This document shows positions 23,157 to 30,894 of a DNA stretch of 64,000 nt, piece by piece (within the stretch, counting starts at the first letter, position 1; every line of letters starts with the position of its first letter). The position numbers were made by a program, and so were the translations under genes. This DNA comes from a virus, in IMG/VR virus record IMGVR_UViG_3300038701_001470, positions 1 through 64,000 of that record; one strand, 5' to 3'. Below the pieces are notes generated by a model, which worked only from the letters and a program-made list of their open reading frames with translations, made no database searches and was not told the DNA's origin.

Positions 23157-23990
23157 ATGATCGAACCTGAAATCACCGAACTGAGCGCGAAGCTTGATGG
23201 GGCTCTCCATGAGTTCGACAAGCTCGATCTCGGATACACCTACGCCGACGAGGATAATGATTTCCCCGTGTGCGGTAGCAATGACAACTACCGGACGAAG
23301 AAGCGGTATCCGACTGCCTACATCAGTCGTGTTTCAGATGATCCGAAGGACTTCCCGGAGACGGGCAAGGCGATCATCGAATACAAGGTGACTGAGAAGA
23401 GAACTCGTTCCTCTTCCAAATCAGGAAAGACAAAGGCACGTCACTCCATGGACATCGAGATTCACTCGATCGAGCCCGTGAAGAAGAACGACAAGACCAA
23501 GACTTCCGATCCGGTTTCCAAGCTGAAAGGATCCGCTGAACCAGTTTCGGAGCTTTCCGACATTCGCCCAGGGATGATTGAGTTCATTTCTCTTCCGGAC
23601 AAAGTAGCCAAGGCTGCAGTGAAGAAAGTTCGGAAAGTCCCGTTGAAGAAGATCGCAGCTATTTCAGGTGCTACCGCGGCGGGAACGATCGCTGGAGGCG
23701 CTATCATCCGGAGACGGAAGAAAAAGAAGGATCAGGCCGTTGAACTCGAGTCCCTTCGTCCGGGCATGATTGAGTTCTCGGATCCCCGTCCTCGAAACCC
23801 TCAAGGTCAGTTCGCCGATGTTTCCACTGGCGGTGCAAACCCCCAGGCAATGAAGGCCGCGTATGGTCAGAAGCCGGGAGTCGCCATGGTCGGAGGGCAG
23901 GCCGGAATGGGACAACCTCTCATTCCTCGCAAGAAAGTCGTTCGTTCCGGGATTCAGCCCGTGACAAAAGCGCATCAGTCGGTAGTATAA
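23157..23990 (+). CDS. Basic virion-associated candidate with two RPGMIEF motifs
   Basis: A 277-residue protein. The N terminus reads ELSAKLDGALHEFDKL, the same module as its two upstream neighbours. Residues about 30-110 form a soluble domain with YTADEDND-like acidic text and a Lys-rich strand. RPGMIEF appears near residues 137 and 201, before and after an Ala/Gly/Ile segment (ISGATAAGTIAGGAII) that could be a membrane helix flanked by Arg/Lys. The C terminus is Gly/Gln-rich. Function not known from homology; see the finding on the shared motifs. Confidence 0.55.
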   Translation: MIEPEITELSAKLDGALHEFDKLDLGYTYADEDNDFPVCGSNDNYRTKKRYPTAYISRVSDDPKDFPETGKAIIEYKVTEKRTRSSSKSGKTKARHSMDIEIHSIEPVKKNDKTKTSDPVSKLKGSAEPVSELSDIRPGMIEFISLPDKVAKAAVKKVRKVPLKKIAAISGATAAGTIAGGAIIRRRKKKKDQAVELESLRPGMIEFSDPRPRNPQGQFADVSTGGANPQAMKAAYGQKPGVAMVGGQAGMGQPLIPRKKVVRSGIQPVTKAHQSVV

Positions 23991-23994
23991 ATCG

Positions 23995-24148
23995 GCTCTC
24001 GTAGTGTAACGGCTACCAGGAAGTCGGTGAATGGTTTAGCGGCCCACACTGACGACACGCGGAAAGAGGCGACTGAATCGCGATAGGAAACCTCTTTGCA
24101 CGCTCTTTGAATAAAAGGGAAGTCCCGGTTCGAGTCCGGGCGGGGGCA
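23995..24148 (+). tRNA. tRNA-like element with abnormal core
   Basis: The ends fit a tRNA: GCTCTCG (23995-24001) pairs with CGGGGGC (24141-24147, two G-U pairs), and CCCGG-TTCGAGT-CCGGG (24124-24140) is a perfect T arm, then discriminator A. TAGTGTAACGGCTACC resembles a D arm. The total length of 154 bases is about twice normal. The extra part contains AAAGAGG/CCTCTTT and GCGA/TCGC hairpins. An anticodon-loop-like CTTTGAA (Gln, TTG) precedes the T arm but lacks a proper stem. It may be a disrupted tRNA, a tRNA with an insertion, or a structured RNA that mimics tRNA. Confidence 0.4.
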
Positions 24149-24167
24149 CTATTCATCCCTTCGATGA

Positions 24168-24173
24168 TTGACA
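24168..24173 (+). promoter_or_regulatory. TTGACA start-associated signal
   Basis: Begins 20 bases before the ATG of the prohead protease gene at 24188, downstream of the tRNA-like element. Confidence 0.55.
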
Positions 24174-24187
24174 TGCTCTGATCGGGC

Positions 24188-25444
24188 ATGAAAAGAGCCA
24201 AGAAGCCTCCCGTATATCACTTTGAAGTTGTAGCCCCTCTCAGCGATGCCGCTGTCGATTCCGAGAACGGAGTCATCAAAGGAGTTTCCATTATCACCTG
24301 TGGCGTTGAAGCCAGAGGGCACGATCTCGAAGTCGACGACACAACCGTTTCTCAGATGTTCCTTTGCGCGAATGGCATGGGGCAAGTTCCGGTGAAGTGG
24401 AACCACAAGAGCGGTGCCGACGCCATCAACGGTTACCTCTCCAACTTCTCTGTCGAGGGGAACAAGCTCAAGGGAGACTGGCATCTCCTCAAGACTCACG
24501 CTCAATACGATCAGGCGATCGAGCTTGCTGAGCGTATGCCGAAAAACTTCGGACTGTCCGCAGCATTCGCCGGACAGGGTGAGAAGAAGGGTGGAAAAAC
24601 CAAAGCGAGGTGCACCGAACTTATTTCGGTCGATCTCGTCGCTAACCCTGCAGCGAATCCCGATGGACTGTTTGAAGCAGTTGACACTTCCGGAGATGGC
24701 ATGGATCAAGAACCCACACTCGCCGATGTCCTCGCAGCTGTTCAGCAGGTGCAGAGCGATCAAGCTGCCATCACTGAGCGTCTCGACGCCGCTGAGCAGT
24801 TCCAGAATGATCTCATTGATCAGTTCGCCGACGAAGGCGAGGGCAATGAGGAAATCGAAGACGGAGTCGAATATGAGTATATCGACGAAGCTGGAAATCC
24901 TGTTCAGGTGGGAACCGCAGTCAATGGCGGTGCACCGAACGACATCGCAAGTGCCCCAGGCACCCTTACCGGAACTCCCGGCGCTCCCGCTGGCGCTCCT
25001 GCCATGGCCGGTGCAGCCGCTACTTCCGAGCTCGCCGCTCTTCGCCAAACGGTGACTTACCTCGCCGAGAAGGACATCGCCGAGACTGAGGCAGCTGAAA
25101 AGGCTGAGCGTGAACACGCTTTCGCAGTCGTTGATCAGAAGATCGACAAACTCGTTGAGTTCAATACGAAGCTCAAAGCCGAGAACGAGGCTCTGGTCAC
25201 TGCCCTGCAGACTGCCGGTGCTTCCGCAGCTCATCTTTCCGCACCGGCTCGCGGGCCGGTTACTCATCTTTCAGCCCACGACGGCGAGCCAGCCGACGAG
25301 TGGGAAGAGCTCGTTCACGAGTTCCAGTCTCAGGACAAGGATATGCCTCCAACCAAGGCGATTCAGCTTGCGATTCAGCAGCGTCCGGATCTCTACCAGA
25401 CGCACCTTGGCCGAATCGGTGTCGTGAACCAAATGGGCTCGTAA
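24188..25444 (+). CDS. Prohead protease with scaffold-like C terminus
   Basis: A 418-residue protein. The N-terminal domain (about 1-175) has DSENGVIKGVSIITCGVEARG, a VKWNHK pair, and the C-terminal marker FGLSAAFAG then LISVDLVANPAANPDGLFE, as in phage head maturation proteases that cut scaffold and capsid precursors. From about 180 the sequence is acidic, then Ala/Gly/Pro-rich, then a long coiled coil (EKDIAETEAAEKAEREHAF, KLVEFNTKLKAENEALV), typical of scaffolds fused to the protease. The order protease-scaffold, cement, major capsid fits assembly. The Ser-His catalytic pair is plausible but not individually certain. Confidence 0.8.
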   Translation: MKRAKKPPVYHFEVVAPLSDAAVDSENGVIKGVSIITCGVEARGHDLEVDDTTVSQMFLCANGMGQVPVKWNHKSGADAINGYLSNFSVEGNKLKGDWHLLKTHAQYDQAIELAERMPKNFGLSAAFAGQGEKKGGKTKARCTELISVDLVANPAANPDGLFEAVDTSGDGMDQEPTLADVLAAVQQVQSDQAAITERLDAAEQFQNDLIDQFADEGEGNEEIEDGVEYEYIDEAGNPVQVGTAVNGGAPNDIASAPGTLTGTPGAPAGAPAMAGAAATSELAALRQTVTYLAEKDIAETEAAEKAEREHAFAVVDQKIDKLVEFNTKLKAENEALVTALQTAGASAAHLSAPARGPVTHLSAHDGEPADEWEELVHEFQSQDKDMPPTKAIQLAIQQRPDLYQTHLGRIGVVNQMGS

Positions 25445-25509
25445 GCCTTCAACCCCCTCAATTCTCAATCGTTTTTTCTCTCTCATTTTGAACTGAACTT
25501 CTTTCCACC

Positions 25510-25857
25510 ATGAATAAAAATTGCGTCATTTCCCTTCCTATCGCCGAGGATACCAAGATCGCCGCGTTCACTCGGGTCAAGCTCGATGAGAACGGCCAGG
25601 TAGTCGTGGCAGACGCCGGCGACAAGGCCATCGGCCACACCGAACTCGATGTGGATGGGTCAAATGGCAGACCGGTTTGCGATGTGTATCGCACCAATGG
25701 GGGAGGATCGCACTACGCGATTGCTTCCGAAGCATTCACTCCCGGACAGGAGTTCGAGGGTGCCGATGACGGTGAGATTGCCGTTCTGGATGCCGGAACA
25801 GCTGAGGGCCAAGCTCTCGAAGCTGGAGACGGAACCATCCGAGTTCTCTACTACTAA
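25510..25857 (+). CDS. Head decoration (cement) protein, paralog A
   Basis: A 115-residue acidic beta protein starting MNKNCVISLPIAEDT. It contains AFTRVKLDENGQVVVADAGDKAIGHTE, the DUF2190-like barrel pattern, then RPVCDVYRTNGGGSHYAIASEAF. The gene at 28017 encodes a clear paralog (MNKSFVISLPLAPG, RPVIDVYRSNSGGLHFATASEPL). It lies directly upstream of the major capsid gene, where cement proteins usually are. The leader is pyrimidine-rich, with TTGAAC at 22 bases before the ATG. Confidence 0.75.
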   Translation: MNKNCVISLPIAEDTKIAAFTRVKLDENGQVVVADAGDKAIGHTELDVDGSNGRPVCDVYRTNGGGSHYAIASEAFTPGQEFEGADDGEIAVLDAGTAEGQALEAGDGTIRVLYY

Positions 25858-25921
25858 GAAATCGCCTTCTCTCACGAACCATTTCCCTAACCCAATTTTT
25901 TTCATCCAACTGTAATCAGCC

Positions 25922-26881
25922 ATGTATGCTAACTCCGCAGCCGTAAGCCGGCCCGAAATCTCCACCTTTCTTGAGGAGGCGACCAAGGCAGAAGACTTCT
26001 ACATCGCGCAGAAGATCATGCCCGTCTTCACCTCGAAATCGAGGGCTGGACGATACCCGCGTCTCAAAATCGAGAACGGTGAACTCATGAAAGCCCAGTC
26101 GACCCTTCGTGGCCCTTCTGGTACCTACAATGAGGTCGCACGTAAGTTCGATTGGGAGACCTACGACTGTGAAGATCGCGGTCTCGAAGAGCGCATCGAC
26201 GATGTGAATGCTCGTGAGATGCAGAACTTCTTCGACACCGAAGTTGTGACTGCCAAGCTGGTTCGCCGGTCGGTTGTTCTCGACTACGAGAAGCGTGTCG
26301 CCGATCAGATCATGAATCCTGATTCGTTCAATGCAGTCGCATCCCACGTTGGATACACTGAGGCGAATCTCGCTACGATCGACTTTGCCCGGGATCTTCT
26401 CGATGCAGTTGAGCGTCTTGAGCAGCGTGCTCAAATGGCGAACACCATGATTCTCACCCGTGCGGTGTTCAACCTGCTTCGTCGCTCCAAGCTTCTGCAG
26501 ACCTACCTCTTCGGTAATCTCGGAGCTGGAACCGAGCATCGTCTGATCAACCCAACGGACATCGGAAATGCTTTCGGCATCAAAGACGTCCGGATCGCGG
26601 CTGCGACCTACGACCGCGCTCAAAAGGGCAAGCCGAAAGAACTCGTTCCGGTTTGGAAGAACGATTACATCTTCCTTGGCAATGTTCAGGGCGGTGACTT
26701 CGAGAACGGCGGTATCGGTCGGACGATCGTTTGGGACTCCGATTCTCCCGGTGGACTCTTTGCGACCGAAACCTATCGCGACGAGAAGCGCCGCGGTAAC
26801 ATGGTTCGAGTCCGCATGAACACCGACGAGAAGATCGTCGACGAGACTGCCGGTGAGCTGATCACCACTCAGTTCGAGTAG
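25922..26881 (+). CDS. Major capsid protein
   Basis: A 319-residue protein of a size and place expected for the lambda gpE-like capsid protein. It starts MYANSAAVSRPEISTFLEEA and has FDWETYDCEDRGLEERID, an arginine/acid-rich N-terminal arm, then ANTMILTRAVFNLLRRS in the A domain, and ends with VRVRMNTDEKIVDETAGELI. There is no obvious prohead cleavage site at the N terminus, fitting a separate scaffold in the preceding protease fusion. A strong terminator follows, which would let it be expressed at a high level. Confidence 0.85.
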   Translation: MYANSAAVSRPEISTFLEEATKAEDFYIAQKIMPVFTSKSRAGRYPRLKIENGELMKAQSTLRGPSGTYNEVARKFDWETYDCEDRGLEERIDDVNAREMQNFFDTEVVTAKLVRRSVVLDYEKRVADQIMNPDSFNAVASHVGYTEANLATIDFARDLLDAVERLEQRAQMANTMILTRAVFNLLRRSKLLQTYLFGNLGAGTEHRLINPTDIGNAFGIKDVRIAAATYDRAQKGKPKELVPVWKNDYIFLGNVQGGDFENGGIGRTIVWDSDSPGGLFATETYRDEKRRGNMVRVRMNTDEKIVDETAGELITTQFE

Positions 26882-26926
26882 AACTTTCTCGGAGACCTTT
26901 TTACGGGGGTTTTTGGGTTTCTGATA

Positions 26927-26960
26927 AAGGGGCGGGTCGAAAGACTCGCCCCTTTTGTTT
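26927..26960 (+). terminator. Terminator after the major capsid gene
   Basis: A 12-base stem (AAGGGGCGGGTC with one G-T pair) capped by a GAAA tetraloop and followed by TTGTTT. The T tail overlaps the TTGACA signal of the next gene. Confidence 0.9.
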
Positions 26961-26964
26961 GACA
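26959..26964 (+). promoter_or_regulatory. TTGACA start-associated signal
   Basis: Begins 20 bases before the ATG at 26979, immediately after a terminator, where a fresh initiation signal would be useful. Confidence 0.55.
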
Positions 26965-26978
26965 CTGATCGTCTCTGC

Positions 26979-27305
26979 ATGAGCAGTTTCCACGACGCGA
27001 TGGTCGAAGCCTATTCCGAGATGGAAGATCAGGCCGGTGAAGAGGTTTTCATCGACGGCCAGCCAGCAACCGGCATTGTCGACGAAAGCACGTTCTCGAT
27101 CGGTAACCATCCTGGGGGCGCAAGGCAGAGTGCCATTCAGATGCAGGTTCATATCTCCATCGCGGAATTCCAGCGAGTAGGGGGAAGAGATGGGTCGAAG
27201 GTCGAAGTCCCAAGCCGAAAGCTCAAAGGCCGGGTATCCAGCATTGAAGGATACACAGCCGGCCACTACACTCTTCTGATTGGAAGCCCCAACGCGAGAA
27301 CATGA
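26979..27305 (+). CDS. Head-tail joining protein candidate
   Basis: A 108-residue acidic protein starting MSSFHDAMVEAYSEMEDQ at the ATG 20 bases after TTGACA, not the in-frame TTG at 26955. A beta-rich middle (ESTFSIGNHPGG, QMQVHISIAEFQ) and GSKVEVPSRKLKGRVSSIEG fit head-completion proteins of the lambda FII/HK97 gp7-like kind found just after the capsid gene. Position and size carry the call; no strong signature. Confidence 0.55.
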   Translation: MSSFHDAMVEAYSEMEDQAGEEVFIDGQPATGIVDESTFSIGNHPGGARQSAIQMQVHISIAEFQRVGGRDGSKVEVPSRKLKGRVSSIEGYTAGHYTLLIGSPNART

Positions 27306-27583
27306 TCAAGATCAAATCCTCCAATAACCTCAAGGCCACATTCAGCCGGATCGTTTCAAAGTTCGATTCGGTTGTCTCCGAGTCATCCAAGGCCGGAGGG
27401 CGGGAGTATCGTCGTCATGGGATGGGGCTGGCAGATATTGAGGAACTTCCGGAGCCAGATCAGATCCTTCTCAAAGCCATGGGAGCGGTGGACGAAACCG
27501 GTTTTCAGGATGAGAAGAAAATCGCCGACAAGAAGGTTCTCAATGCCGTGATGAAAGGACTCAACAAACTCTTTGGGAAATGA
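27302..27583 (+). CDS. Small basic head-tail region protein
   Basis: A 93-residue, Lys-rich helical protein (MIKIKSSNNLKATFSRIVSKF), with GMGLADIEELPEPDQILLKAMGA and a C-terminal KVLNAVMKGLNKLFGK helix. Not recognised. It sits between two candidate connector proteins, with ATGA overlaps, and so probably belongs to head-tail assembly. Confidence 0.55.
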   Translation: MIKIKSSNNLKATFSRIVSKFDSVVSESSKAGGREYRRHGMGLADIEELPEPDQILLKAMGAVDETGFQDEKKIADKKVLNAVMKGLNKLFGK

Positions 27584-27996
27584 TCGATCTACCTATCCGT
27601 GACAGAGTTGAGCGCATGTTCGTCGATGGCCTGAAAGAGTGCATCGAAGAGCTTCCGGTGTTCCCTCGCCGTATCGATGAGTCAGTGGATGATGAGGACT
27701 ACTGGATCGTTTGCCGGTGCGAAGAAGCTGAGGAAACGACTACCGGTTCAGGAGTCTACTACGGCGATTGCTCGATCGTTTTCGCGTCTCATGTCAGCGA
27801 CGTTGGTTCTGATCAACATGGGAAATGGCTCAAGAAGATCGAGGATCGTCTCGTCGAAATGAACCTTGAGAAAATCACCGATGAGAAGAACGGTGTCGTC
27901 GGTTTCGGATGGGGCCCGATGGTTCTTCGGGAGGCGTCTCAGTTCAAGACTCACGGTGATGTGGTGACATTCAGGGGCGGTTTCGGCTACCTCTAA
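27580..27996 (+). CDS. Tail terminator-like (gpU-like) protein
   Basis: A 138-residue alpha/beta protein that starts with a helix (IDLPIRDRVERMFVDGLKECIEE) and continues with strands such as GVYYGDCSIVFASHV and VVTFRGGFGYL. This layout, a leading helix and alternating strands with a DxxH-like region at the C terminus, is that of tail-terminator and minor tail U proteins, which cap the tail tube at the head. Order after the joining genes supports it. Moderate confidence. Confidence 0.55.
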   Translation: MIDLPIRDRVERMFVDGLKECIEELPVFPRRIDESVDDEDYWIVCRCEEAEETTTGSGVYYGDCSIVFASHVSDVGSDQHGKWLKKIEDRLVEMNLEKITDEKNGVVGFGWGPMVLREASQFKTHGDVVTFRGGFGYL

Positions 27997-28002
27997 TTGA
28001 CA
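27997..28002 (+). promoter_or_regulatory. TTGACA start-associated signal
   Basis: Directly after the TAA of the preceding gene and 20 bases before the ATG at 28017. Confidence 0.55.
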
Positions 28003-28016
28003 CTCTCTTTTCAGCA

Positions 28017-28415
28017 ATGAACAAAAGCTTCGTCATCTCATTGCCCCTCGCTCCCGGTGCCGTCATTCCGGCATACGCTCGAGTGAAATTCAGCCAGGAG
28101 GGTATCGAGATTGCCGACGAGAACGACCGTTCGATCGGACACTGCGAACAGGATTGCAATTACTCAGTGCGTCCCGTCATTGACGTCTACCGCTCGAACT
28201 CAGGAGGATTGCATTTCGCTACGGCTTCCGAACCTCTCGTTGCCGGGGAAGGTTTTGTGGGTGCCGACGACGGCATGATTCAGGCAGCTGATGAGCATCC
28301 CGAGGGGATCGTGATTCAAGATGCGGAAGAAGGTGCCACGATAATGGTTGCCTATTACTCTGCTTCCGGTTTGACTGTAACTGATGATTCAGGCAGTGAA
28401 CCAGAAGCCCCATGA
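28017..28415 (+). CDS. Head decoration (cement) protein, paralog B
   Basis: A 132-residue paralog of the protein at 25510: shared FVISLPLAPG, ARVKFSQEGIEIADENDRSIGH, IDVYRSNSGGLHFATASEPL and GADDGMI segments, with an extra acidic C terminus. Duplicate decoration genes flanking the capsid and joining genes suggest two distinct surface positions or an exchanged epitope. It overlaps the following glycosyltransferase gene by ATGA. Confidence 0.7.
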   Translation: MNKSFVISLPLAPGAVIPAYARVKFSQEGIEIADENDRSIGHCEQDCNYSVRPVIDVYRSNSGGLHFATASEPLVAGEGFVGADDGMIQAADEHPEGIVIQDAEEGATIMVAYYSASGLTVTDDSGSEPEAP

Positions 28416-29803
28416 GTAAATTAGGAATTTTTGTCACAGGCCGCGATGCAGTAACCAGGCATAGTGCGGAACATTTCAATCCCGAGGCGACTGTCGTTGT
28501 CGGGGTGCAGACGGTAGCTGAGATAGCTGAGGCCGTCAGAACAGAGCGCCTTTCCCATATCGTCATTGTGCGGCCGGGAATCGTTTTCAGCCGTGGGATC
28601 TCGACGAACATTCCCCTCAACGGAGACAGGCATTGCGGCATCATTGGCGACGGGTTGAAGCTGGCTCTCGTCTCTCCGAAATACATCGCTCATCTCGAGG
28701 ACGGTCAGATTTGGGAATCGATCGCCGGTCAAGACGAAGTTCTCGTTCGCACGGGATGGCAGGGTAATTTCCTCGCAGCGTTCCCCACGACGTTCCCTGA
28801 CAACTACGACTTCAACCGGTATCGGGTGAACTGCGTAGCGGTTTCGATCGAGGGCCGGCAGCGTGACGAGTTCAATCGGGTGAAAGAGGAGGTATGGCAT
28901 TTCCTCAAGAATAACAAACCGATTCAGGTTGAGAACGTCTCGTATCCGATGATTCACGAGCTGTCATCGATGCGCCGGGATGGGGTTCGATGCGAACTCA
29001 AGAAGCGGGGCGGATCCAAGTTGAATCACATGGTCACCATCGCGACGAAAGAGGTTGCCGAGGATTTGACCCGTCTCATTCCGACTGCCCTCTTCTACAC
29101 CGACGCTCATCTCCACATCATTTGCGATCCGGAGACGGCAGCAATGCTTCCGAGAACACTCGACAAGCGAATCCATGTCTACCCGATGCTCACTGAGAAA
29201 GCTCTCAACGATGCGATCGGGAAGCTCAAGAACCTCACGGTGCAGAGCGATTACTGGAAGCCCGGGCCTATTTGGTGGAAACTCAAGGGGCTCGAATGGC
29301 TCGCTGAGACTCTGAACGATTCTCTGATGCTGGTTGATTCCGACATCGTTTTCACAGGCCGGTTCGACGAGCGCCTTCGTGGAGACGCCAAGCTGTCACC
29401 GTTCTTCTGGCCTGATCCTCTTCTATCGGTTCGCCGTGCCCCTGACTCCGACGACTTCGTTCCCATCTCAGAGCGGGACGGATGGATCAATGCTGGCTAT
29501 GCTTGGATCCGGAGTGAAGAGGTGGCGACCTACTGGAAGGAACTCTACGAATCCGGTATCGGCGGCTTCTACGAGCAATGGTGCATGGGCTTCCTTCCCT
29601 CGAAGTTCAAGTGCTCTTACTTCGATGAGCGTCACAATCACGGGAACTGGAGAAATCAGGCTCCCGACGACGAAACGATCTCAGTTCACATTCATGCTGA
29701 GACGAGGCCGAAAAAGAAGTCTCTGATTTCCGTTCAAAATGCCGCTAATTCGGCTGTTGACCGTGCAATTTCGGAAGTCCCTGCTATCATCCTGAAAAGA
29801 TGA
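28412..29803 (+). CDS. Glycosyltransferase-like protein, two regions
   Basis: A 463-residue protein. The first 130 residues (MSKLGIFVTGRDAVTRH, VVVGVQTVAEIAEAVRTE) look like a separate Rossmann-like region. The rest has a GT-A core with the DxD motif SLMLVDSDIVFTGRF (near residue 307) and WINAGYAWI, typical of nucleotide-sugar transferases. It resembles the smaller GT at 1858 in the acceptor half. It is overlapped by head genes upstream and by a sulfotransferase downstream, so the two probably modify the same sugar. Donor and acceptor unknown. Confidence 0.65.
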   Translation: MSKLGIFVTGRDAVTRHSAEHFNPEATVVVGVQTVAEIAEAVRTERLSHIVIVRPGIVFSRGISTNIPLNGDRHCGIIGDGLKLALVSPKYIAHLEDGQIWESIAGQDEVLVRTGWQGNFLAAFPTTFPDNYDFNRYRVNCVAVSIEGRQRDEFNRVKEEVWHFLKNNKPIQVENVSYPMIHELSSMRRDGVRCELKKRGGSKLNHMVTIATKEVAEDLTRLIPTALFYTDAHLHIICDPETAAMLPRTLDKRIHVYPMLTEKALNDAIGKLKNLTVQSDYWKPGPIWWKLKGLEWLAETLNDSLMLVDSDIVFTGRFDERLRGDAKLSPFFWPDPLLSVRRAPDSDDFVPISERDGWINAGYAWIRSEEVATYWKELYESGIGGFYEQWCMGFLPSKFKCSYFDERHNHGNWRNQAPDDETISVHIHAETRPKKKSLISVQNAANSAVDRAISEVPAIILKR

Positions 29804-30474
29804 TATTTTGGGATCGAAAAGAAATCTTCCTCCACTTTCCCAGGACGGGCGGAACCTCCTACGAGTCAGCGATCCTTGAGCCGATGGGGTTCAAGGGCTC
29901 CCGCGGGGCCGAAACCTACGAGCTGCGTTCAGCGCCGGTAGCATCGAAGCATCTCGACGCAATGAGAGCCGAGGCTCTTTGGCCCGATCAATTCCACGAT
30001 CCTGAATGGAAGGTCACCACGATCATGAGGCGTCCGGACAAGGTGATGATCTCTCAGTTCATCCAGTCTCACAACACGGCAGATCCCAACCGGGGCACTT
30101 TCAAAATCCCGGAGTTCAGGGGATGGGCCAAGAGGCGTGGATTCCGTTACATAACGGCTGCAGAAGTGGACGATCACGCGAGACACCTGATTGCCGATCA
30201 GGAGAATCTGATCAGCGCCGGCGCTTCGATCGCTCGTTTCTATCAAACCCGGGAACCGGTTCGGATTGAGGTTTTGGATTTCGAGAATCTTCCCAAAGAA
30301 ATTCATGAAAGGCTTGGCACAAGACCTCCCCACAGAGGGAAGCGTTCAGCGAAGCGGAAGAATCCCCGCAAGGTTTATGGCGATCTACACCAGCCATTCA
30401 TTCAGGAGTTCAGCCTCGATTTCCTGCTTTGGGAGACGGGAATTAGAAACGGGTTCATAGTTTCTCCAACGTGA
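29800..30474 (+). CDS. Sulfotransferase family protein
   Basis: A 224-residue protein. The N-terminal motif IFLHFPRTGGTSYES is the P-loop-like 5'-phosphosulfate loop of PAPS-dependent sulfotransferases. TIMRRPDKVMISQF (about residues 72-85) matches the 3'-phosphate-binding RxPxxxxxSxF motif. The family moves sulfate from PAPS to sugars or proteins. The ATGA overlap with the glycosyltransferase upstream implies a sulfated glycan. A second, more divergent member lies at 38570. PAPS would have to come from the host. Confidence 0.75.
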   Translation: MIFWDRKEIFLHFPRTGGTSYESAILEPMGFKGSRGAETYELRSAPVASKHLDAMRAEALWPDQFHDPEWKVTTIMRRPDKVMISQFIQSHNTADPNRGTFKIPEFRGWAKRRGFRYITAAEVDDHARHLIADQENLISAGASIARFYQTREPVRIEVLDFENLPKEIHERLGTRPPHRGKRSAKRKNPRKVYGDLHQPFIQEFSLDFLLWETGIRNGFIVSPT

Positions 30475-30478
30475 TAAG

Positions 30479-30484
30479 TTGACA
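30479..30484 (+). promoter_or_regulatory. TTGACA start-associated signal
   Basis: Directly after TGATAAG. It is 7 bases before an ATG at 30486 and 19 bases before the ATG at 30498. The usual spacing favours 30498 as the true start. Confidence 0.55.
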
Positions 30485-30497
30485 CATGCCGAAAGGC

Positions 30498-30866
30498 ATG
30501 AGCGGATTCACCCAACATGGTAACCAGGACTATCGATTCGGATTCAAAGATCCGGCAGCGGAAAACATCGCTGATGCGGTAGGTCTCAAGCCTCAAACTC
30601 TTTCGATTTCCGGAGAGCCGGAATTTACCGCCGAGGGCAAGAACCTTGAGGGACTGACTGAGGCGTTCGTTGTCGCCAAGGAAAAGTTCTCGTTCACCAT
30701 GAGCGGTTTCATTGTCGATCTCGAGAACTTCGGCGCTCCCGGAGCTACCTTCGACTACGACGGGAATCACTTCATCGTGACAGGTCGGAAGCGGGACGTT
30801 TCCAGTCAGGACTTCCAGAAGGGAGAAATCACTGGAATGAGTTACCCTCTCATCGACGGAAACTGA
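30498..30866 (+). CDS. Major tail tube protein candidate
   Basis: A 122-residue protein. The start at 30498 is preferred over 30486 by the TTGACA spacing. It is beta-rich with strands such as FSFTMSGFIVDLENF and ATFDYDGNHFIVTGRKRDV. Position between connector genes and the tail assembly/tape-measure genes is that of the tail tube. It is shorter than lambda gpV. An alternative is another connector. A palindrome and a terminator follow. Confidence 0.55.
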   Translation: MSGFTQHGNQDYRFGFKDPAAENIADAVGLKPQTLSISGEPEFTAEGKNLEGLTEAFVVAKEKFSFTMSGFIVDLENFGAPGATFDYDGNHFIVTGRKRDVSSQDFQKGEITGMSYPLIDGN

Positions 30867-30869
30867 TCT

Positions 30870-30881
30870 CCTTACGTAAGG
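30870..30881. promoter_or_regulatory. Dispersed palindrome, copy 9
   Basis: TCCTTACGTAAGGA isolated from the cluster, 46 bases before the tail assembly gene and just before a terminator. It ties tail expression to the same regulator. Confidence 0.75.
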
Positions 30882-30894
30882 AAACTTTTCGAGG

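Noticed and set aside
24149-25267. A 372-codon minus-strand frame opposite the prohead protease
   Set aside because: The plus-strand frame has clear protease and scaffold features. The reverse frame is Ser/Cys/Gly-rich and has no signal for a start or function.
25916-26980. A 354-codon minus-strand frame opposite the major capsid gene
   Set aside because: The capsid gene on the plus strand is well supported and followed by a plus-strand terminator. The reverse frame is a composition shadow.
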